64,000 nt of DNA from Raoultibacter phocaeensis. Its GTDB lineage: Bacteria; Actinomycetota; Coriobacteriia; Coriobacteriales; Eggerthellaceae. The stretch's first letter is position 1; each line of letters opens with the position of its first letter. This document shows, piece by piece, positions 26,512-34,896 of the stretch. The translations under genes and the position numbers were made by a program. Location of the stretch: NCBI RefSeq assembly GCF_901411515.1, contig NZ_CABDUX010000001.1, positions 434,001 through 498,000 of the forward strand, written 5' to 3'. The notes under the pieces were generated by a model. It saw only the letters and a program-made list of their open reading frames with translations, was not told the origin of the DNA and searched no databases.

Positions 26512-27069
26512 CTACGCCTCGAACACGACCCTCCCATCGAGCGATTCGATACGCACCGTATGAATACGGCCAGCCTCGATCGTCATACGCCCGATGCAAC
26601 GCGGAAAACCACCGCGCGGACGAAACGCTGCGCCCGGGCATATGAGGAACTCGGCCGGACGCGCCTCTTTGCCCATGACGAGCTCGGGCACATGCGTGTG
26701 CCCATGGACGCATACCTGCGGAATCGGATCGCCGGGTGCTAATGCCCCGCTTCCGTTGAAACCGATGCGCACATCGCGCGGATAGTGTGCCACCAAAAAG
26801 CGCACACCGCCGATGACCGGATGCGCGAACCGTCCGACCTCTGAGCCGTACTCGTCGTAGTCGTTGTTGCCGAGCACCGCCGTTACGGGCGCGAGCGTCT
26901 CGAGCTCGTGCAAAATCGCAGGACCTCCTATGTCGCCTGCATGGATGATGCGGTCGCATTCGGCGAGTGCCGCGTAGGCTTTCGGGTCGAGCTGCCCGTG
27001 AGTATCGGAGATGATTCCGACGGTTAAACGTGCGTCTTCGGATGGGACTATGTCGCGTGATGGTTTCAT
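26512..27069 (-). CDS. YfcE/MJ0936-type metallophosphoesterase
   Basis: 185 residues, the usual size of small calcineurin-like phosphodiesterases. Metal motifs are in order: GIISDTHGQLD (D-x-H), IIHAGDIGG (GD), VLGNNDYDEYG (GNND), VAHYPRD (H) and VCVHGHTHVPE (GH-x-H). It probably hydrolyses small phosphodiesters in the cytoplasm. It converges on the carbonic anhydrase gene with a 28-bp gap and is divergent from the Hsp20 gene. Confidence 0.92.
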   Translation of the reverse strand: MKPSRDIVPSEDARLTVGIISDTHGQLDPKAYAALAECDRIIHAGDIGGPAILHELETLAPVTAVLGNNDYDEYGSEVGRFAHPVIGGVRFLVAHYPRDVRIGFNGSGALAPGDPIPQVCVHGHTHVPELVMGKEARPAEFLICPGAAFRPRGGFPRCIGRMTIEAGRIHTVRIESLDGRVVFEA

Positions 27070-27131
27070 GAACTCATTGTACCATGTTCCCAGCTCAACG
27101 TAACAAAACGGTTACCCTTATCCGCAATTTG

Positions 27132-27160
27132 TTGACTGCTGAGCTCGCGCGCAGTATAGG
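27132..27160 (+). promoter_or_regulatory. Candidate sigma70 promoter of hsp20
   Basis: TTGACT (27132-27137), a 17-bp spacer and TATAGG (27155-27160), giving a leader of about 80 nt. I see neither a CIRCE nor a HAIR element. Confidence 0.55.
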
Positions 27161-27247
27161 TATATATGTAACCAGCAAAGCGGGCACCCCCATGACAAGC
27201 GATGCCATTTCGATGCAGCCCGCGTAAGAAGAATGGAGATGATCGCC

Positions 27248-27694
27248 ATGTTAGTACCAGCACGTCGTCCTAAAGATCTCATCAACGGCCTGATGCTCGA
27301 TCCCTTCGAAACGTTTCTCGACAACGCAACGGCAATGGCCAAGCCCTCGCCCACGCTCATGAAGACCGATATCAAGGAAACCGACGGAGGTTACGAGCTC
27401 ACCATCGATCTTCCGGGATTCAAGAAAGACGATGTAACCGCCGAATTGAAAAACGGCTACCTGAGCGTAAGCGCTTCGACCGAATCATCGAAAGAAGAGA
27501 AGAACGACGAAGGCACGTTCATCCGCAAGGAACGCTTCAGCGGCACGTGCAGCCGCAAGTTCTACGTCGGAGACGACATCTCGGAAGACGACATCAAAGC
27601 GAAGTTCGAAGACGGTCTGTTGAAGATCACGGTCCCGAAGAAAGAACAGCCCAAAGAAGAGGATACCAAAAAGGTCATCTCGATCGAGGGCTAG
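27248..27694 (+). CDS. Hsp20 / alpha-crystallin small heat shock protein
   Basis: 148 residues. The alpha-crystallin domain (about 40-130) contains DIKETDGGYELTIDLPGFKK, LKNGYLSVSA and FEDGLLKITVPKK (the GLL-I-V end strand). It is an ATP-independent holdase forming oligomers in the cytoplasm. I chose ATG 27248 since GGAG lies 9 nt upstream; ATG 27233 is also in frame. It is monocistronic, with a strong terminator. Confidence 0.94.
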   Translation: MLVPARRPKDLINGLMLDPFETFLDNATAMAKPSPTLMKTDIKETDGGYELTIDLPGFKKDDVTAELKNGYLSVSASTESSKEEKNDEGTFIRKERFSGTCSRKFYVGDDISEDDIKAKFEDGLLKITVPKKEQPKEEDTKKVISIEG

Positions 27695-27733
27695 CAGGTT
27701 CATGCCGCGCCTATTGGCTGCGGCTCTACCTCC

Positions 27734-27766
27734 CGGGGACAGCAGAGATGCTGTCCCCGTTTTTTT
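27734..27766 (+). terminator. Terminator of hsp20
   Basis: Arms CGGGGACAGCA (27734-27744) and its complement (27749-27759), followed by seven T. Confidence 0.95.
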
Positions 27767-27910
27767 GCGTGTAGGCCGATCGTCATTGCGGCAACACGTA
27801 TGTGATGTAGCCACGCCAACACCGGCTCGTTTTTTTAGCAAACAGCCATGCGTGCCAGGCTGAAGCCGCCCCCAGCCGACGCCCACGCTGCAGTCTTGAG
27901 GACGATCTGC

Positions 27911-29359
27911 TCACTCCATAGTATCGCGGACCTCGGTAATAAGCTCCTCTTTCGAGTGTATGCCCATCTTTTTGTAGATATGGCGCACGTGTGTATCGAT
28001 AGTGGATTGCGCGATGTACAGTTCGTTGCGAATATAGGGAAGCGAATAGCCTTGTGCAAGATAGGCGAGGATTTCCCGCTCGCGATTGGTCATGCGGTAG
28101 CGCATCCCAACCGTATCGCACGCAGCTTCGAGGGCATCGGTTCCGCTCGTCGATGGCGTATTTTCCCTATCTTCAAGCGTAAATGCAAGCCTGTCCTGAA
28201 TCGCAACCGAACTCATAACGAGCACGATGAGGATTGCGAGCGCAATCGCGAAAACACCGTGATAAGAACCGGTTGCGTCGACGAACAGCATTGCAGCCGG
28301 CGTGACCACGATACCTATGAGAAATCCCACCTCGAGAAAAAAGCGGCCGAGTCCGAACACCCGGTACGGAGGCGCATTCGTTCGCTTCGCAAGCTCTGCG
28401 AAGTACACAAATGTGAGCAGGTTCAAAAGTGCCTGAGCCGCGAACGCAAGCAGGCATGCCACAAGAACCGAAATGGTCCCCGGCATGAACAGCAAAGCAA
28501 ATGCAGCAGCCACAAGCGGCAGCACCCAACGGTACAACGTCCCTAAGTTGAGCGATCGGGAAAACCGGGTCATATACACCATGAGCAGCACCGCTACCGC
28601 CGTTCCCGAAAGCACGGAAGCCTCGAAAAGCGTATGGGGCAACGGAACGGTTCCGTTGTTGACCATGCTCCAAAACAGCGAGATAGTAGCCGTTGCGCCT
28701 ACTACGCCGAGGCCGATTCTCACAAAGCTTCGCACATTGAAATGCGAAGGGGACCGGGTGCCGTCCGTCTCGGCGCCTTGCCCTGACGAACCTTCGCCTC
28801 CCCGCAGGAAAAGCGTTGAGAAGAAGGGAAAGCACGCTATAAGCACAATGGCAAACGGTTCGGGCAAAACGAGTACGCACGCGTAGCACGCAAACGCGAG
28901 TATCAGCGAATAGGCTGCCGAACGTTCGATTCTCTGCATATCGAGCGACGTATAATACGTACCCCAGAGAATCGTATACACAGCCGTGCCGAGCGAAGAG
29001 ACGATCCCCCCAATGATTTGCAGCGCAACGGACAACGCCTCATCGGAGTACAGCGATAAAGCGAGCATTGCCGTTCCGACAACCATGCCTGCAAGCGCGA
29101 GAAGATGAAGCATATCCCGCATCTTTCGGTTGCTCAATGGATCTTTGAGAAAGAAGAATGCGAGCAATCCGACCGGAGCGCCGAGCATAGAGGTAAACCA
29201 GAATACCCCGAGGTTCGAGGCATCGTCATGCGTAAACGTACCGGTGAAAATGATGGATATCCCCCATGCGACGATGAAGCCCCACCCAAGGTCGGATATA
29301 TGCCGCGTCGGAAGCAACACGGCAGAAGTATTCCGCTGATTGTGGTTTAGTTTTTTCAT
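27911..29359 (-). CDS. Membrane-anchored LuxR-family transcriptional regulator (third copy)
   Basis: 482 residues, ATG 29359 with GGGAGG 7 nt upstream. About 12 hydrophobic helices (25-400) precede a LuxR helix-turn-helix at about 420-480 (RMTNREREILAYLAQGYSLP, then YIAQSTIDTHVRHI). It is head-to-head with flavoprotein 3 across 188 bp, the cleanest example in this window of the regulator-reductase pair. The predicted role is to sense the acceptor, or a signal tied to it, at the membrane and activate the reductase gene. Confidence 0.88.
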   Translation of the reverse strand: MKKLNHNQRNTSAVLLPTRHISDLGWGFIVAWGISIIFTGTFTHDDASNLGVFWFTSMLGAPVGLLAFFFLKDPLSNRKMRDMLHLLALAGMVVGTAMLALSLYSDEALSVALQIIGGIVSSLGTAVYTILWGTYYTSLDMQRIERSAAYSLILAFACYACVLVLPEPFAIVLIACFPFFSTLFLRGGEGSSGQGAETDGTRSPSHFNVRSFVRIGLGVVGATATISLFWSMVNNGTVPLPHTLFEASVLSGTAVAVLLMVYMTRFSRSLNLGTLYRWVLPLVAAAFALLFMPGTISVLVACLLAFAAQALLNLLTFVYFAELAKRTNAPPYRVFGLGRFFLEVGFLIGIVVTPAAMLFVDATGSYHGVFAIALAILIVLVMSSVAIQDRLAFTLEDRENTPSTSGTDALEAACDTVGMRYRMTNREREILAYLAQGYSLPYIRNELYIAQSTIDTHVRHIYKKMGIHSKEELITEVRDTME

Positions 29360-29547
29360 GGCATACCTCCCATGGCAATTGTATGCCATGAGGACGACGA
29401 TTCCTTATCACGTGAATCACATGATATTGCACGAATCGGGGTGTATCGACGATAGTCAAGAACCCGTTTCCTCGGTACGGTCTTTCGGAAAGCTCGCCGT
29501 TTTCGACGAGCCGCATATATCGGCCAAACTACTATTCGGAGGGAATC

Positions 29548-31218
29548 ATGGAAAAGAATCTAACTCGTCGCAGTTTTCTTGTCGGAAGCATGGCAGCAGG
29601 CACCCTAGCAGCGGCAGGGCTTGCCGGGTGCGCACAGCCAGCGCCCGCCTCGGACGCAACGAAGGGAGCCGCGTCGCAAGCAACTACAGCCGACGGCAAG
29701 CATCCCTGGGAAGTCTATCCCGGCGACATCGATGAAAACACCGTTTCCGAAACCATCGAACAAGATGTCGTCATCGTAGGGTTGGGCGCTTCGGGAACCT
29801 ATGCGGCCGCATCGGCTGTCGAAAACGGATTGTCGGTAGCAGTCCTCGAGCGCAACGAAACGTTCAACGCGAACGGCGGTTCTCACTTCGTATTCAACTC
29901 CGCCGCACAGCGAAAGCTGGGGCAAGAAGTCGATGTCGACAGAGCCGTTAAGGATTTCCTGAACATTGCAAACGACAAAGTAGATGGCACCGCAGTATGG
30001 ACCTGGGCGAACCGCTCAGGCGAAGCGGCAGACTGGTTCGCCGACATTGTCGAACCCTATGGACTCTATCCTGTCCTCCAACACTCCGACGACGAGCCGA
30101 TCACGAAAATCTATCCGGGAACCATTCTGTTCATCGGCGGCGAAAATGAGCCCGCGAACGGCATCGACAACGATCCCTATAACGGAGATTTGGGCCTTGG
30201 TTTCGTTCCCGAAATCGATCTGCTCAAAGCTTTGCTGGAGCACATCCAATCCAAAGGCGCATCCGTGCATTTCAAGCATACGTCTGAGCAACTGGTAAAA
30301 GACGATTCGGGTCGCGTCATCGGAGTGATCGCCTCCGATTCCGACGGTACGTACAAGAAGTTCGTCGGCACGAAAGGCGTCGTCATCGCCACAGGAACCT
30401 ACGACCAGGATCCCGATATGCACGCCCACTTCTGCCCGACTATTGCCAACAACCCGTGCGGAGCCGAAGTTCCCTTGTTCAACATGGGCGATGGATCGGG
30501 GATCAAACAAGCGCTCTGGGCTGGCGGTACCATGCAGGCCAACGGAGACCATCCCCCGATGATGTTCTGGGGCTCGACCAACTGTATCAAAAACGTACTG
30601 GTGAACAAGCTTGGCAACCGCTTTATCGATGAGACGGCAGGCCAATCCAATATGGCAGCCGCTCAGTTCAACCAGCCTGGTGCAACCATGTGCGCTATCT
30701 GGAACGCCGATTATGCAGAACAGCTGCCGGCCATCTCGTACCGAGCAGATGATCTTTCTTGGAAAGCGACACCCGAACAGCTCTTGGAAAAATGGGAAGG
30801 CCTCGTTGAACAAGGCATCTTCATGAAAGCCGATAGCCTCGATGAGATAGCCGAAGCGTACGACCTTCCCGCAGACGCACTCAAAGCAACGGTGGACGAG
30901 TACAACGGATTCTGCTCCCAAGGCCTCGATGAGGCGTTTCACAAGAAGCCTGAAGAGCTCCATGAACTTACCGGTCCGTATTTCGCTACCATCTACACAG
31001 CCCCGGCTTCGCTTGCCTCCATGGGCGGGCTTCATGTGAATGCAAAATCCGAGGTGCTAAGCGCCGAGGAAACTCCCGTCGAGGGCCTGTACGCCATCGG
31101 CCTTGCTGCTGGAGATTTTTACGCCAATCAGTACAGCACCCGTTACGCAGGCAACAGCCTCGGACGCTGTATGACGTTCGGCTACCTCGTCGGGCGACAG
31201 CTCGCTGGACTCGAATAA
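29548..31218 (+). CDS. Tat-exported FAD-dependent reductase (flavoprotein 3)
   Basis: 556 residues, ATG 29548 after GGAGGGAATC. The N-terminus has TRRSFLVGS (Tat) and LAGC near residue 28. The FAD motif is VVIVGLGASGTYAAASAVEN (about 75-95); VIATGTYDQDPDM is the second flavin segment. NKLGNRFIDETAGQSNM corresponds to the GKRFVNE region. The C-terminal motif AAGDFYANQYSTRYAGNSLG lacks the fumarate HGxN segment. A W-rich region (WTWANRSGEAADWF) near 150 lies where substrate-capping residues fall in the family. The substrate is unknown. It is probably under the divergent membrane LuxR protein and ends at its own hairpin. Confidence 0.9.
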   Translation: MEKNLTRRSFLVGSMAAGTLAAAGLAGCAQPAPASDATKGAASQATTADGKHPWEVYPGDIDENTVSETIEQDVVIVGLGASGTYAAASAVENGLSVAVLERNETFNANGGSHFVFNSAAQRKLGQEVDVDRAVKDFLNIANDKVDGTAVWTWANRSGEAADWFADIVEPYGLYPVLQHSDDEPITKIYPGTILFIGGENEPANGIDNDPYNGDLGLGFVPEIDLLKALLEHIQSKGASVHFKHTSEQLVKDDSGRVIGVIASDSDGTYKKFVGTKGVVIATGTYDQDPDMHAHFCPTIANNPCGAEVPLFNMGDGSGIKQALWAGGTMQANGDHPPMMFWGSTNCIKNVLVNKLGNRFIDETAGQSNMAAAQFNQPGATMCAIWNADYAEQLPAISYRADDLSWKATPEQLLEKWEGLVEQGIFMKADSLDEIAEAYDLPADALKATVDEYNGFCSQGLDEAFHKKPEELHELTGPYFATIYTAPASLASMGGLHVNAKSEVLSAEETPVEGLYAIGLAAGDFYANQYSTRYAGNSLGRCMTFGYLVGRQLAGLE

Positions 31219-31228
31219 CTCCGTAGCG

Positions 31229-31260
31229 CACCGCCTCGGCATAGACGCGCCGAGGCGGTG
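31229..31260 (+). terminator. Terminator of flavoprotein 3
   Basis: Exact 12-bp arms CACCGCCTCGGC (31229-31240) and complement (31249-31260), followed by TTAT only. Confidence 0.7.
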
Positions 31261-31323
31261 TTATCCGCTACCCATCTGTTTTTGCTATCATAGGCCCTGC
31301 GCGCATACGTACAGAAGTCCTCG

Positions 31324-32097
31324 ATGTCAGATGGGTGCATTGCCATGGCTCAGCCCGAAACGGATCGATCAATCGAAACCTTCCGAACCTGGATAGCCGA
31401 AGCTCCGCCCGAGAGCGTGGTGTTCTTCGGCGGCGCAGGGGTCTCAACCGAAAGCGGTATCCCTGATTTTCGCAGCCCCGACGGGCTGTTCACGAAGACG
31501 TACCCCTATCCCGCCGAAACCATGATCAGCCGAACGTTTTTCGACGAGCATCCTGCCGATTTCTTCGATTTCTATTGCGACCGCATGGTGTTTACCGATG
31601 CGAAACCGAACCAGGCCCACCGCAAGCTCGCCCAACTCGAACGCGCTGACATCGTTCGCGCCGTCATCACGCAGAACATAGACGGCCTCCATCAGGCTGC
31701 GGGAAGCGAAACGGTGTACGAACTCCACGGAAGCGTGCTGCGAAACTTCTGCATGCAGTGCGGCGATGCGTATTCGGCCGAAGACGTGCTTGGCCTACAC
31801 GAACAATCAGAAGACGGCATTCCCCGCTGCCCCACATGCGGTAGTATCGTCAAGCCCGACGTCGTTTTGTACGAAGAGGCGCTCGACCAGCAGGTGCTTC
31901 AGGCATCCGTGGAGGCCATCGCGAAGGCCGATATGCTCATCGTAGCAGGCACCTCGCTTGCCGTATACCCGGCCGCAGGTTTGATCGACTATTTCGCCGG
32001 CAGCCACCTCGTCATCATCAACCGCACGCCCACGCCGCGCGATCGTCAAGCCGATCTCTGCATCGCCGCCAACGTCGGCGACGTCTTCGATTTCTAG
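31324..32097 (+). CDS. SIR2-family NAD-dependent protein deacylase
   Basis: 257 residues, a bacterial class III sirtuin. Visible motifs are FFGGAGVSTESGIPDFRS (NAD loop), ITQNIDGLHQAAGS, YELHGS (catalytic His), the zinc pairs CMQC and CPTC, and VAGTSLAVYPAAGLI. It removes acyl groups from lysine, consuming NAD and releasing nicotinamide and O-acyl-ADP-ribose. ATG 31324 is taken; ATG 31345 is possible. It is followed 8 bp later by a NUDIX hydrolase whose ribosome site overlaps the stop, so the two are almost certainly co-transcribed. Confidence 0.95.
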   Translation: MSDGCIAMAQPETDRSIETFRTWIAEAPPESVVFFGGAGVSTESGIPDFRSPDGLFTKTYPYPAETMISRTFFDEHPADFFDFYCDRMVFTDAKPNQAHRKLAQLERADIVRAVITQNIDGLHQAAGSETVYELHGSVLRNFCMQCGDAYSAEDVLGLHEQSEDGIPRCPTCGSIVKPDVVLYEEALDQQVLQASVEAIAKADMLIVAGTSLAVYPAAGLIDYFAGSHLVIINRTPTPRDRQADLCIAANVGDVFDF

Positions 32098-32105
32098 GAG
32101 GAGCC

Positions 32106-32753
32106 ATGAGCACCGCACCCGCGCCAAAGCAAACCCCGACCCTGCACGACATCGAGCAGGTAAGCGACGGATGGATCAAAAAATACAACCTGACCTATAC
32201 GCTGCCCGACGGCAGTTTGTACTCGTACGAATCGGTCTCGCGAAAAGGAATGGAAGCGTACCGCCGCGAACTCGAACGCGCGGGAAGCGGCGCGCAGGCG
32301 CCCGACGCGATTTGCATCGTTCCGCGCACGGCCGAAGACGAGCTCGTGCTGATTCGCGAATTCCGCTATCCGCTCAACAGTTGGTGCATCGCGTTTCCTG
32401 CGGGCCTCATCGAGGAAGACGAGGATCTTGCAACCTGCCTCGAGCGCGAGCTCCGAGAGGAAACGGGGTACGGCCTGGCTCTTGTCGACGGTACGGTGAA
32501 ATACCATGCGCTGCCCCAGGCGGGCTATTCGTCAACGGGCCTTACGGAAGAAAGCGTGCAGGTGGTGTATGCGTTCGTGCAGAAAAAACGCGAGGCCGAA
32601 CCCGAACCGTCTGAGTTCATCGAGGTGTTCACGCTTCCCATCGCCGACGTCGCCGCATTTCTCGAAGGGAACACGACGCCCATCGGCACGCGTTGCCAGC
32701 TGATCCTGGAGTCGTTCGCCCGCGACGCGCGCAACGAACTCCAACGCTGCTAG
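32106..32753 (+). CDS. NUDIX hydrolase, ADP-ribose pyrophosphatase-like
   Basis: 215 residues, with AGGAGG 5 nt before ATG 32106. The Nudix box runs from GLIEEDEDL to LERELREETGYGL (G-x5-E-x7-REL-x-EETG). The C-terminal part resembles ADP-ribose hydrolases (RQLILESFARDAR-like tail). It probably cleaves ADP-ribose or O-acetyl-ADP-ribose, which is the by-product of the sirtuin encoded just upstream. Confidence 0.92.
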   Translation: MSTAPAPKQTPTLHDIEQVSDGWIKKYNLTYTLPDGSLYSYESVSRKGMEAYRRELERAGSGAQAPDAICIVPRTAEDELVLIREFRYPLNSWCIAFPAGLIEEDEDLATCLERELREETGYGLALVDGTVKYHALPQAGYSSTGLTEESVQVVYAFVQKKREAEPEPSEFIEVFTLPIADVAAFLEGNTTPIGTRCQLILESFARDARNELQRC

Positions 32754-32789
32754 CGAACCGCGTCGAGAGAACCCGCACGCCCGAGGCGC

Positions 32790-33347
32790 TTAGCGGTTGA
32801 TCACCTGAATCTGCAAGCCTTCCATCACATCGAACGCCTTGTCCTGCAGCGCTCTGTCGAACGAATCGGTGCATGAAGCGTCGACGATGATGGGGACTTC
32901 GGGACACGCCGTTTTAGCCAGCACGGCGTTTGCGATCACGCAGATATTCGACACAAGGCCCACGAGCTCGATGCTCGCGAACGGCTTCGTGCCTACTTCG
33001 TCGGCTGCTTTCTGAATGCCCGCTAGACGGTAAAACAGCTCTTTAGAACCGAACGTGGGCTTTTCGAATACGAGGTCGCACGCGCCCACACGCTCGGCGA
33101 TCGATCCGTACAGGTCGGATCCCGGCGTACCTTCGATGCAGTGCTCCACGGGAAGGTTCGTACCTTCGAGCGTGTCGAGGTAAGATTTGCCGTGCATGTC
33201 GAGCGTAAAGCAGATGTCGTTACCCGCTTCGCGGTACTCGTCGATTTTGGCCGCAATGCGTTCTTCCAAGAGCTCGGCTCCCGGAAAGCCGAGCGTTCCG
33301 TCTACGAAATCGTTCTGGTAATCCACAACGATGAGCAGTTTCTTCAT
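32790..33347 (-). CDS. Isochorismatase-fold cysteine hydrolase, nicotinamidase-like
   Basis: 185 residues from ATG 33347 (GAGGAGC upstream). Catalytic Asp is in VVDYQNDFVDG, and the nucleophile Cys in GLVSNICVIANA. FTLDMHGKSY and LPVEHCIEGTPGSDLY are close to the metal and nicotinamide-site segments of PncA (D-x-H and HC-x-GTPG). It likely converts nicotinamide to nicotinate for NAD recycling, although other isochorismatase-fold amidases cannot be excluded. It converges on the sirtuin-NUDIX pair, so three NAD-linked enzymes lie together. Confidence 0.85.
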   Translation of the reverse strand: MKKLLIVVDYQNDFVDGTLGFPGAELLEERIAAKIDEYREAGNDICFTLDMHGKSYLDTLEGTNLPVEHCIEGTPGSDLYGSIAERVGACDLVFEKPTFGSKELFYRLAGIQKAADEVGTKPFASIELVGLVSNICVIANAVLAKTACPEVPIIVDASCTDSFDRALQDKAFDVMEGLQIQVINR

Positions 33348-33428
33348 GATGCTCCTCGAATCAGTTGCGAACGGTGCGCGGTTGCGCACCTGGTTCGATG
33401 TAGCGAGTAGGGTAGCATACTCGGCACT

Positions 33429-33998
33429 CTACCGCCCGTTCAGTTTTGCGATGGTGTCGAGCGCCTTTTGCATCTGCGCCTCGACATCGAGCCCGACCAC
33501 ATCGAGACCCTCGGCTGCAACAAAGCGCGTTTCGGGAATGCCGAACATCTTCGCGATACCGCAGAGGTACTCGTAGCCGTAGTTCGCGCCCTCGACGAAT
33601 CCGCCGCACGAGGTGATGTAGGTGAGGCTGGTCGCTTTGCAGATGCCTTCTGCCTGGCCTTGCTCGGTATAGTGAAATGCGATGTCGCACACCGAGGCAT
33701 GCTCGATATAGACCTTAAGCGCCGCCGGAAACGAAAGGTCCCAATACGGTGCGCCAATCACGATTTCGTCGGCTGACGCAAACTGCTTGGCCAGATCGAA
33801 AATGGGATCGTCCCATGCGCCCGCCTTCTGGAGATCGGCCCTGCGCGCTGCCGTTTCGCCGTCGAGCGGCAGAAGGCCAAGCGTTGCAAGGTCGACTTCG
33901 AAAACGTTTTCTTTGTCGGCAAGGTATGCGCGGGCGAGCGTAAGCGTGCGCGACAGCTCTTTGCGCATGCAGGCGTTCACGAACAGGGTCTGTGGCAT
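33429..33998 (-). CDS. Flavodoxin-fold NAD(P)H oxidoreductase (AzoR-like)
   Basis: 189 residues from ATG 33998 (AAGGAGC upstream). The N-terminus VNACMRKELSRTLTLARAYL and the segment VIGAPYWDLSFPAALKVYIE match FMN-dependent NADH-azoreductases, as does YITSCGGFVEGANYGYEYL near the flavin site. It is a cytoplasmic two-electron reductase of quinones, azo or nitro compounds. Its own 81-bp upstream gap to the nicotinamidase gene suggests either a separate unit or a loose operon. Confidence 0.88.
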   Translation of the reverse strand: MPQTLFVNACMRKELSRTLTLARAYLADKENVFEVDLATLGLLPLDGETAARRADLQKAGAWDDPIFDLAKQFASADEIVIGAPYWDLSFPAALKVYIEHASVCDIAFHYTEQGQAEGICKATSLTYITSCGGFVEGANYGYEYLCGIAKMFGIPETRFVAAEGLDVVGLDVEAQMQKALDTIAKLNGR

Positions 33999-34123
33999 GA
34001 AGGGCTCCTTCGCTATCTGCGTCGATGGTAATCGGCGCCGTTCGTTTTCGCCTATCATAGCAGAAGCGAGAGACTGCCTTGCGAACAGCCCCTCGCTTCG
34101 ATGGTTTATCCTGCCGATCGGCT

Positions 34124-34267
34124 TTACGAAACCTTTTCGAACTCCTCATGATGGCAGTTCGGGCAAGGGGGAAGCTCGTCGTCGTCACTCTTGAGTTCAA
34201 CGATCTGCCCGCAGTTTAGGCAGCGGTACTTCCCTTGTCCGGGCTTTTCTCCTGTTTTGTACACCAT
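34124..34267 (-). CDS. Small zinc-ribbon protein
   Basis: 47 residues from ATG 34267 with AGGAGC upstream. YRCLNCGQIVEL and PPCPNCHHEEF give two C-x2-C knuckles of a rubredoxin-like or zinc-ribbon fold. Function unknown. It lies just downstream of the Asp23 terminator. Confidence 0.8.
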   Translation of the reverse strand: MVYKTGEKPGQGKYRCLNCGQIVELKSDDDELPPCPNCHHEEFEKVS

Positions 34268-34349
34268 ATTCGGCTCCTTTCTCAAACGCCCTTGCTCAAG
34301 CGCTGGACTTGTACGGGGGCCCCGCACATGCGGGACCCGGTATCGAGAA

Positions 34350-34372
34350 AGCGCCGGTTCGAACCCGGCGCT
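34350..34372 (-). terminator. Terminator of the asp23 cluster
   Basis: Arms AGCGCCGG (34350-34357) and CCGGCGCT (34365-34372), loop TTCGAAC, followed on the minus strand by TTTCTC. A second hairpin (34317-34338) that pairs fully only on the minus strand with one G-U follows. Confidence 0.7.
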
Positions 34373-34388
34373 GGATTTGCTTCGGAGC

Positions 34389-34859
34389 TTATGCAGCTTT
34401 CGTTTGCTGGGAGTTGTTGTTACCCTGCTTCTCTTTGTACTCTTCGCGCGTCATGACGTCCACTACATGCACGGTCATTTCATCGACGTCGAGTCCGGTC
34501 ATCTCTTTGATGCTCTTGCCGACAACCTTCTTGATGCGGTCGAATACCTCGACGGCGGACTTGCCGTATTCGAGGATGATGGACAGATCGACCGAAGCGC
34601 GCTTGTCGTCGTCTTCCACATCGGCGTTAACGCCCTTCGTGCGATCGTTGCCGCCGAGGCCTTCCTGGATAGTGGAGAGCAGGTTGCCCTTCATCTCGAC
34701 GATGCCGTCGATCTTCTGCGTCGCGTACGAGGCGATCTTCTCGACAACGACCTCGTCGATGACGAGCTTGTACTCGGGTTCACTCTGCTGGGAGGTCTGC
34801 ATGCGCTGACCGTCCTGCATTGATTGATTCATGGTGCTGCCGTTCATTTCCTGTGCCAT
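34389..34859 (-). CDS. Asp23/Gls24-family envelope stress protein
   Basis: 156 residues, AAGGAG before ATG 34859. A Met/Gln-rich disordered start (1-27) precedes the Asp23 domain (about 28-145) with LVIDEVVVEKIASYATQKID and VDLSIILEYGKS. Asp23 proteins form abundant peripheral membrane polymers anchored by AmaP and respond to envelope stress. It is last in the amaP-DUF2273-asp23 group and is followed by a terminator. Confidence 0.92.
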   Translation of the reverse strand: MAQEMNGSTMNQSMQDGQRMQTSQQSEPEYKLVIDEVVVEKIASYATQKIDGIVEMKGNLLSTIQEGLGGNDRTKGVNADVEDDDKRASVDLSIILEYGKSAVEVFDRIKKVVGKSIKEMTGLDVDEMTVHVVDVMTREEYKEKQGNNNSQQTKAA

Positions 34860-34896
34860 TTCTAGCTCCTTTCGTAGGGGTGCATTGATGCTGTAA

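Noticed and set aside
34311-34380. tRNA-like T-arm (GCCGG-TTCGAAC-CCGGC)
   Set aside because: No matching acceptor stem, D-arm or anticodon arm on either strand. It works as the terminator of the asp23 gene.
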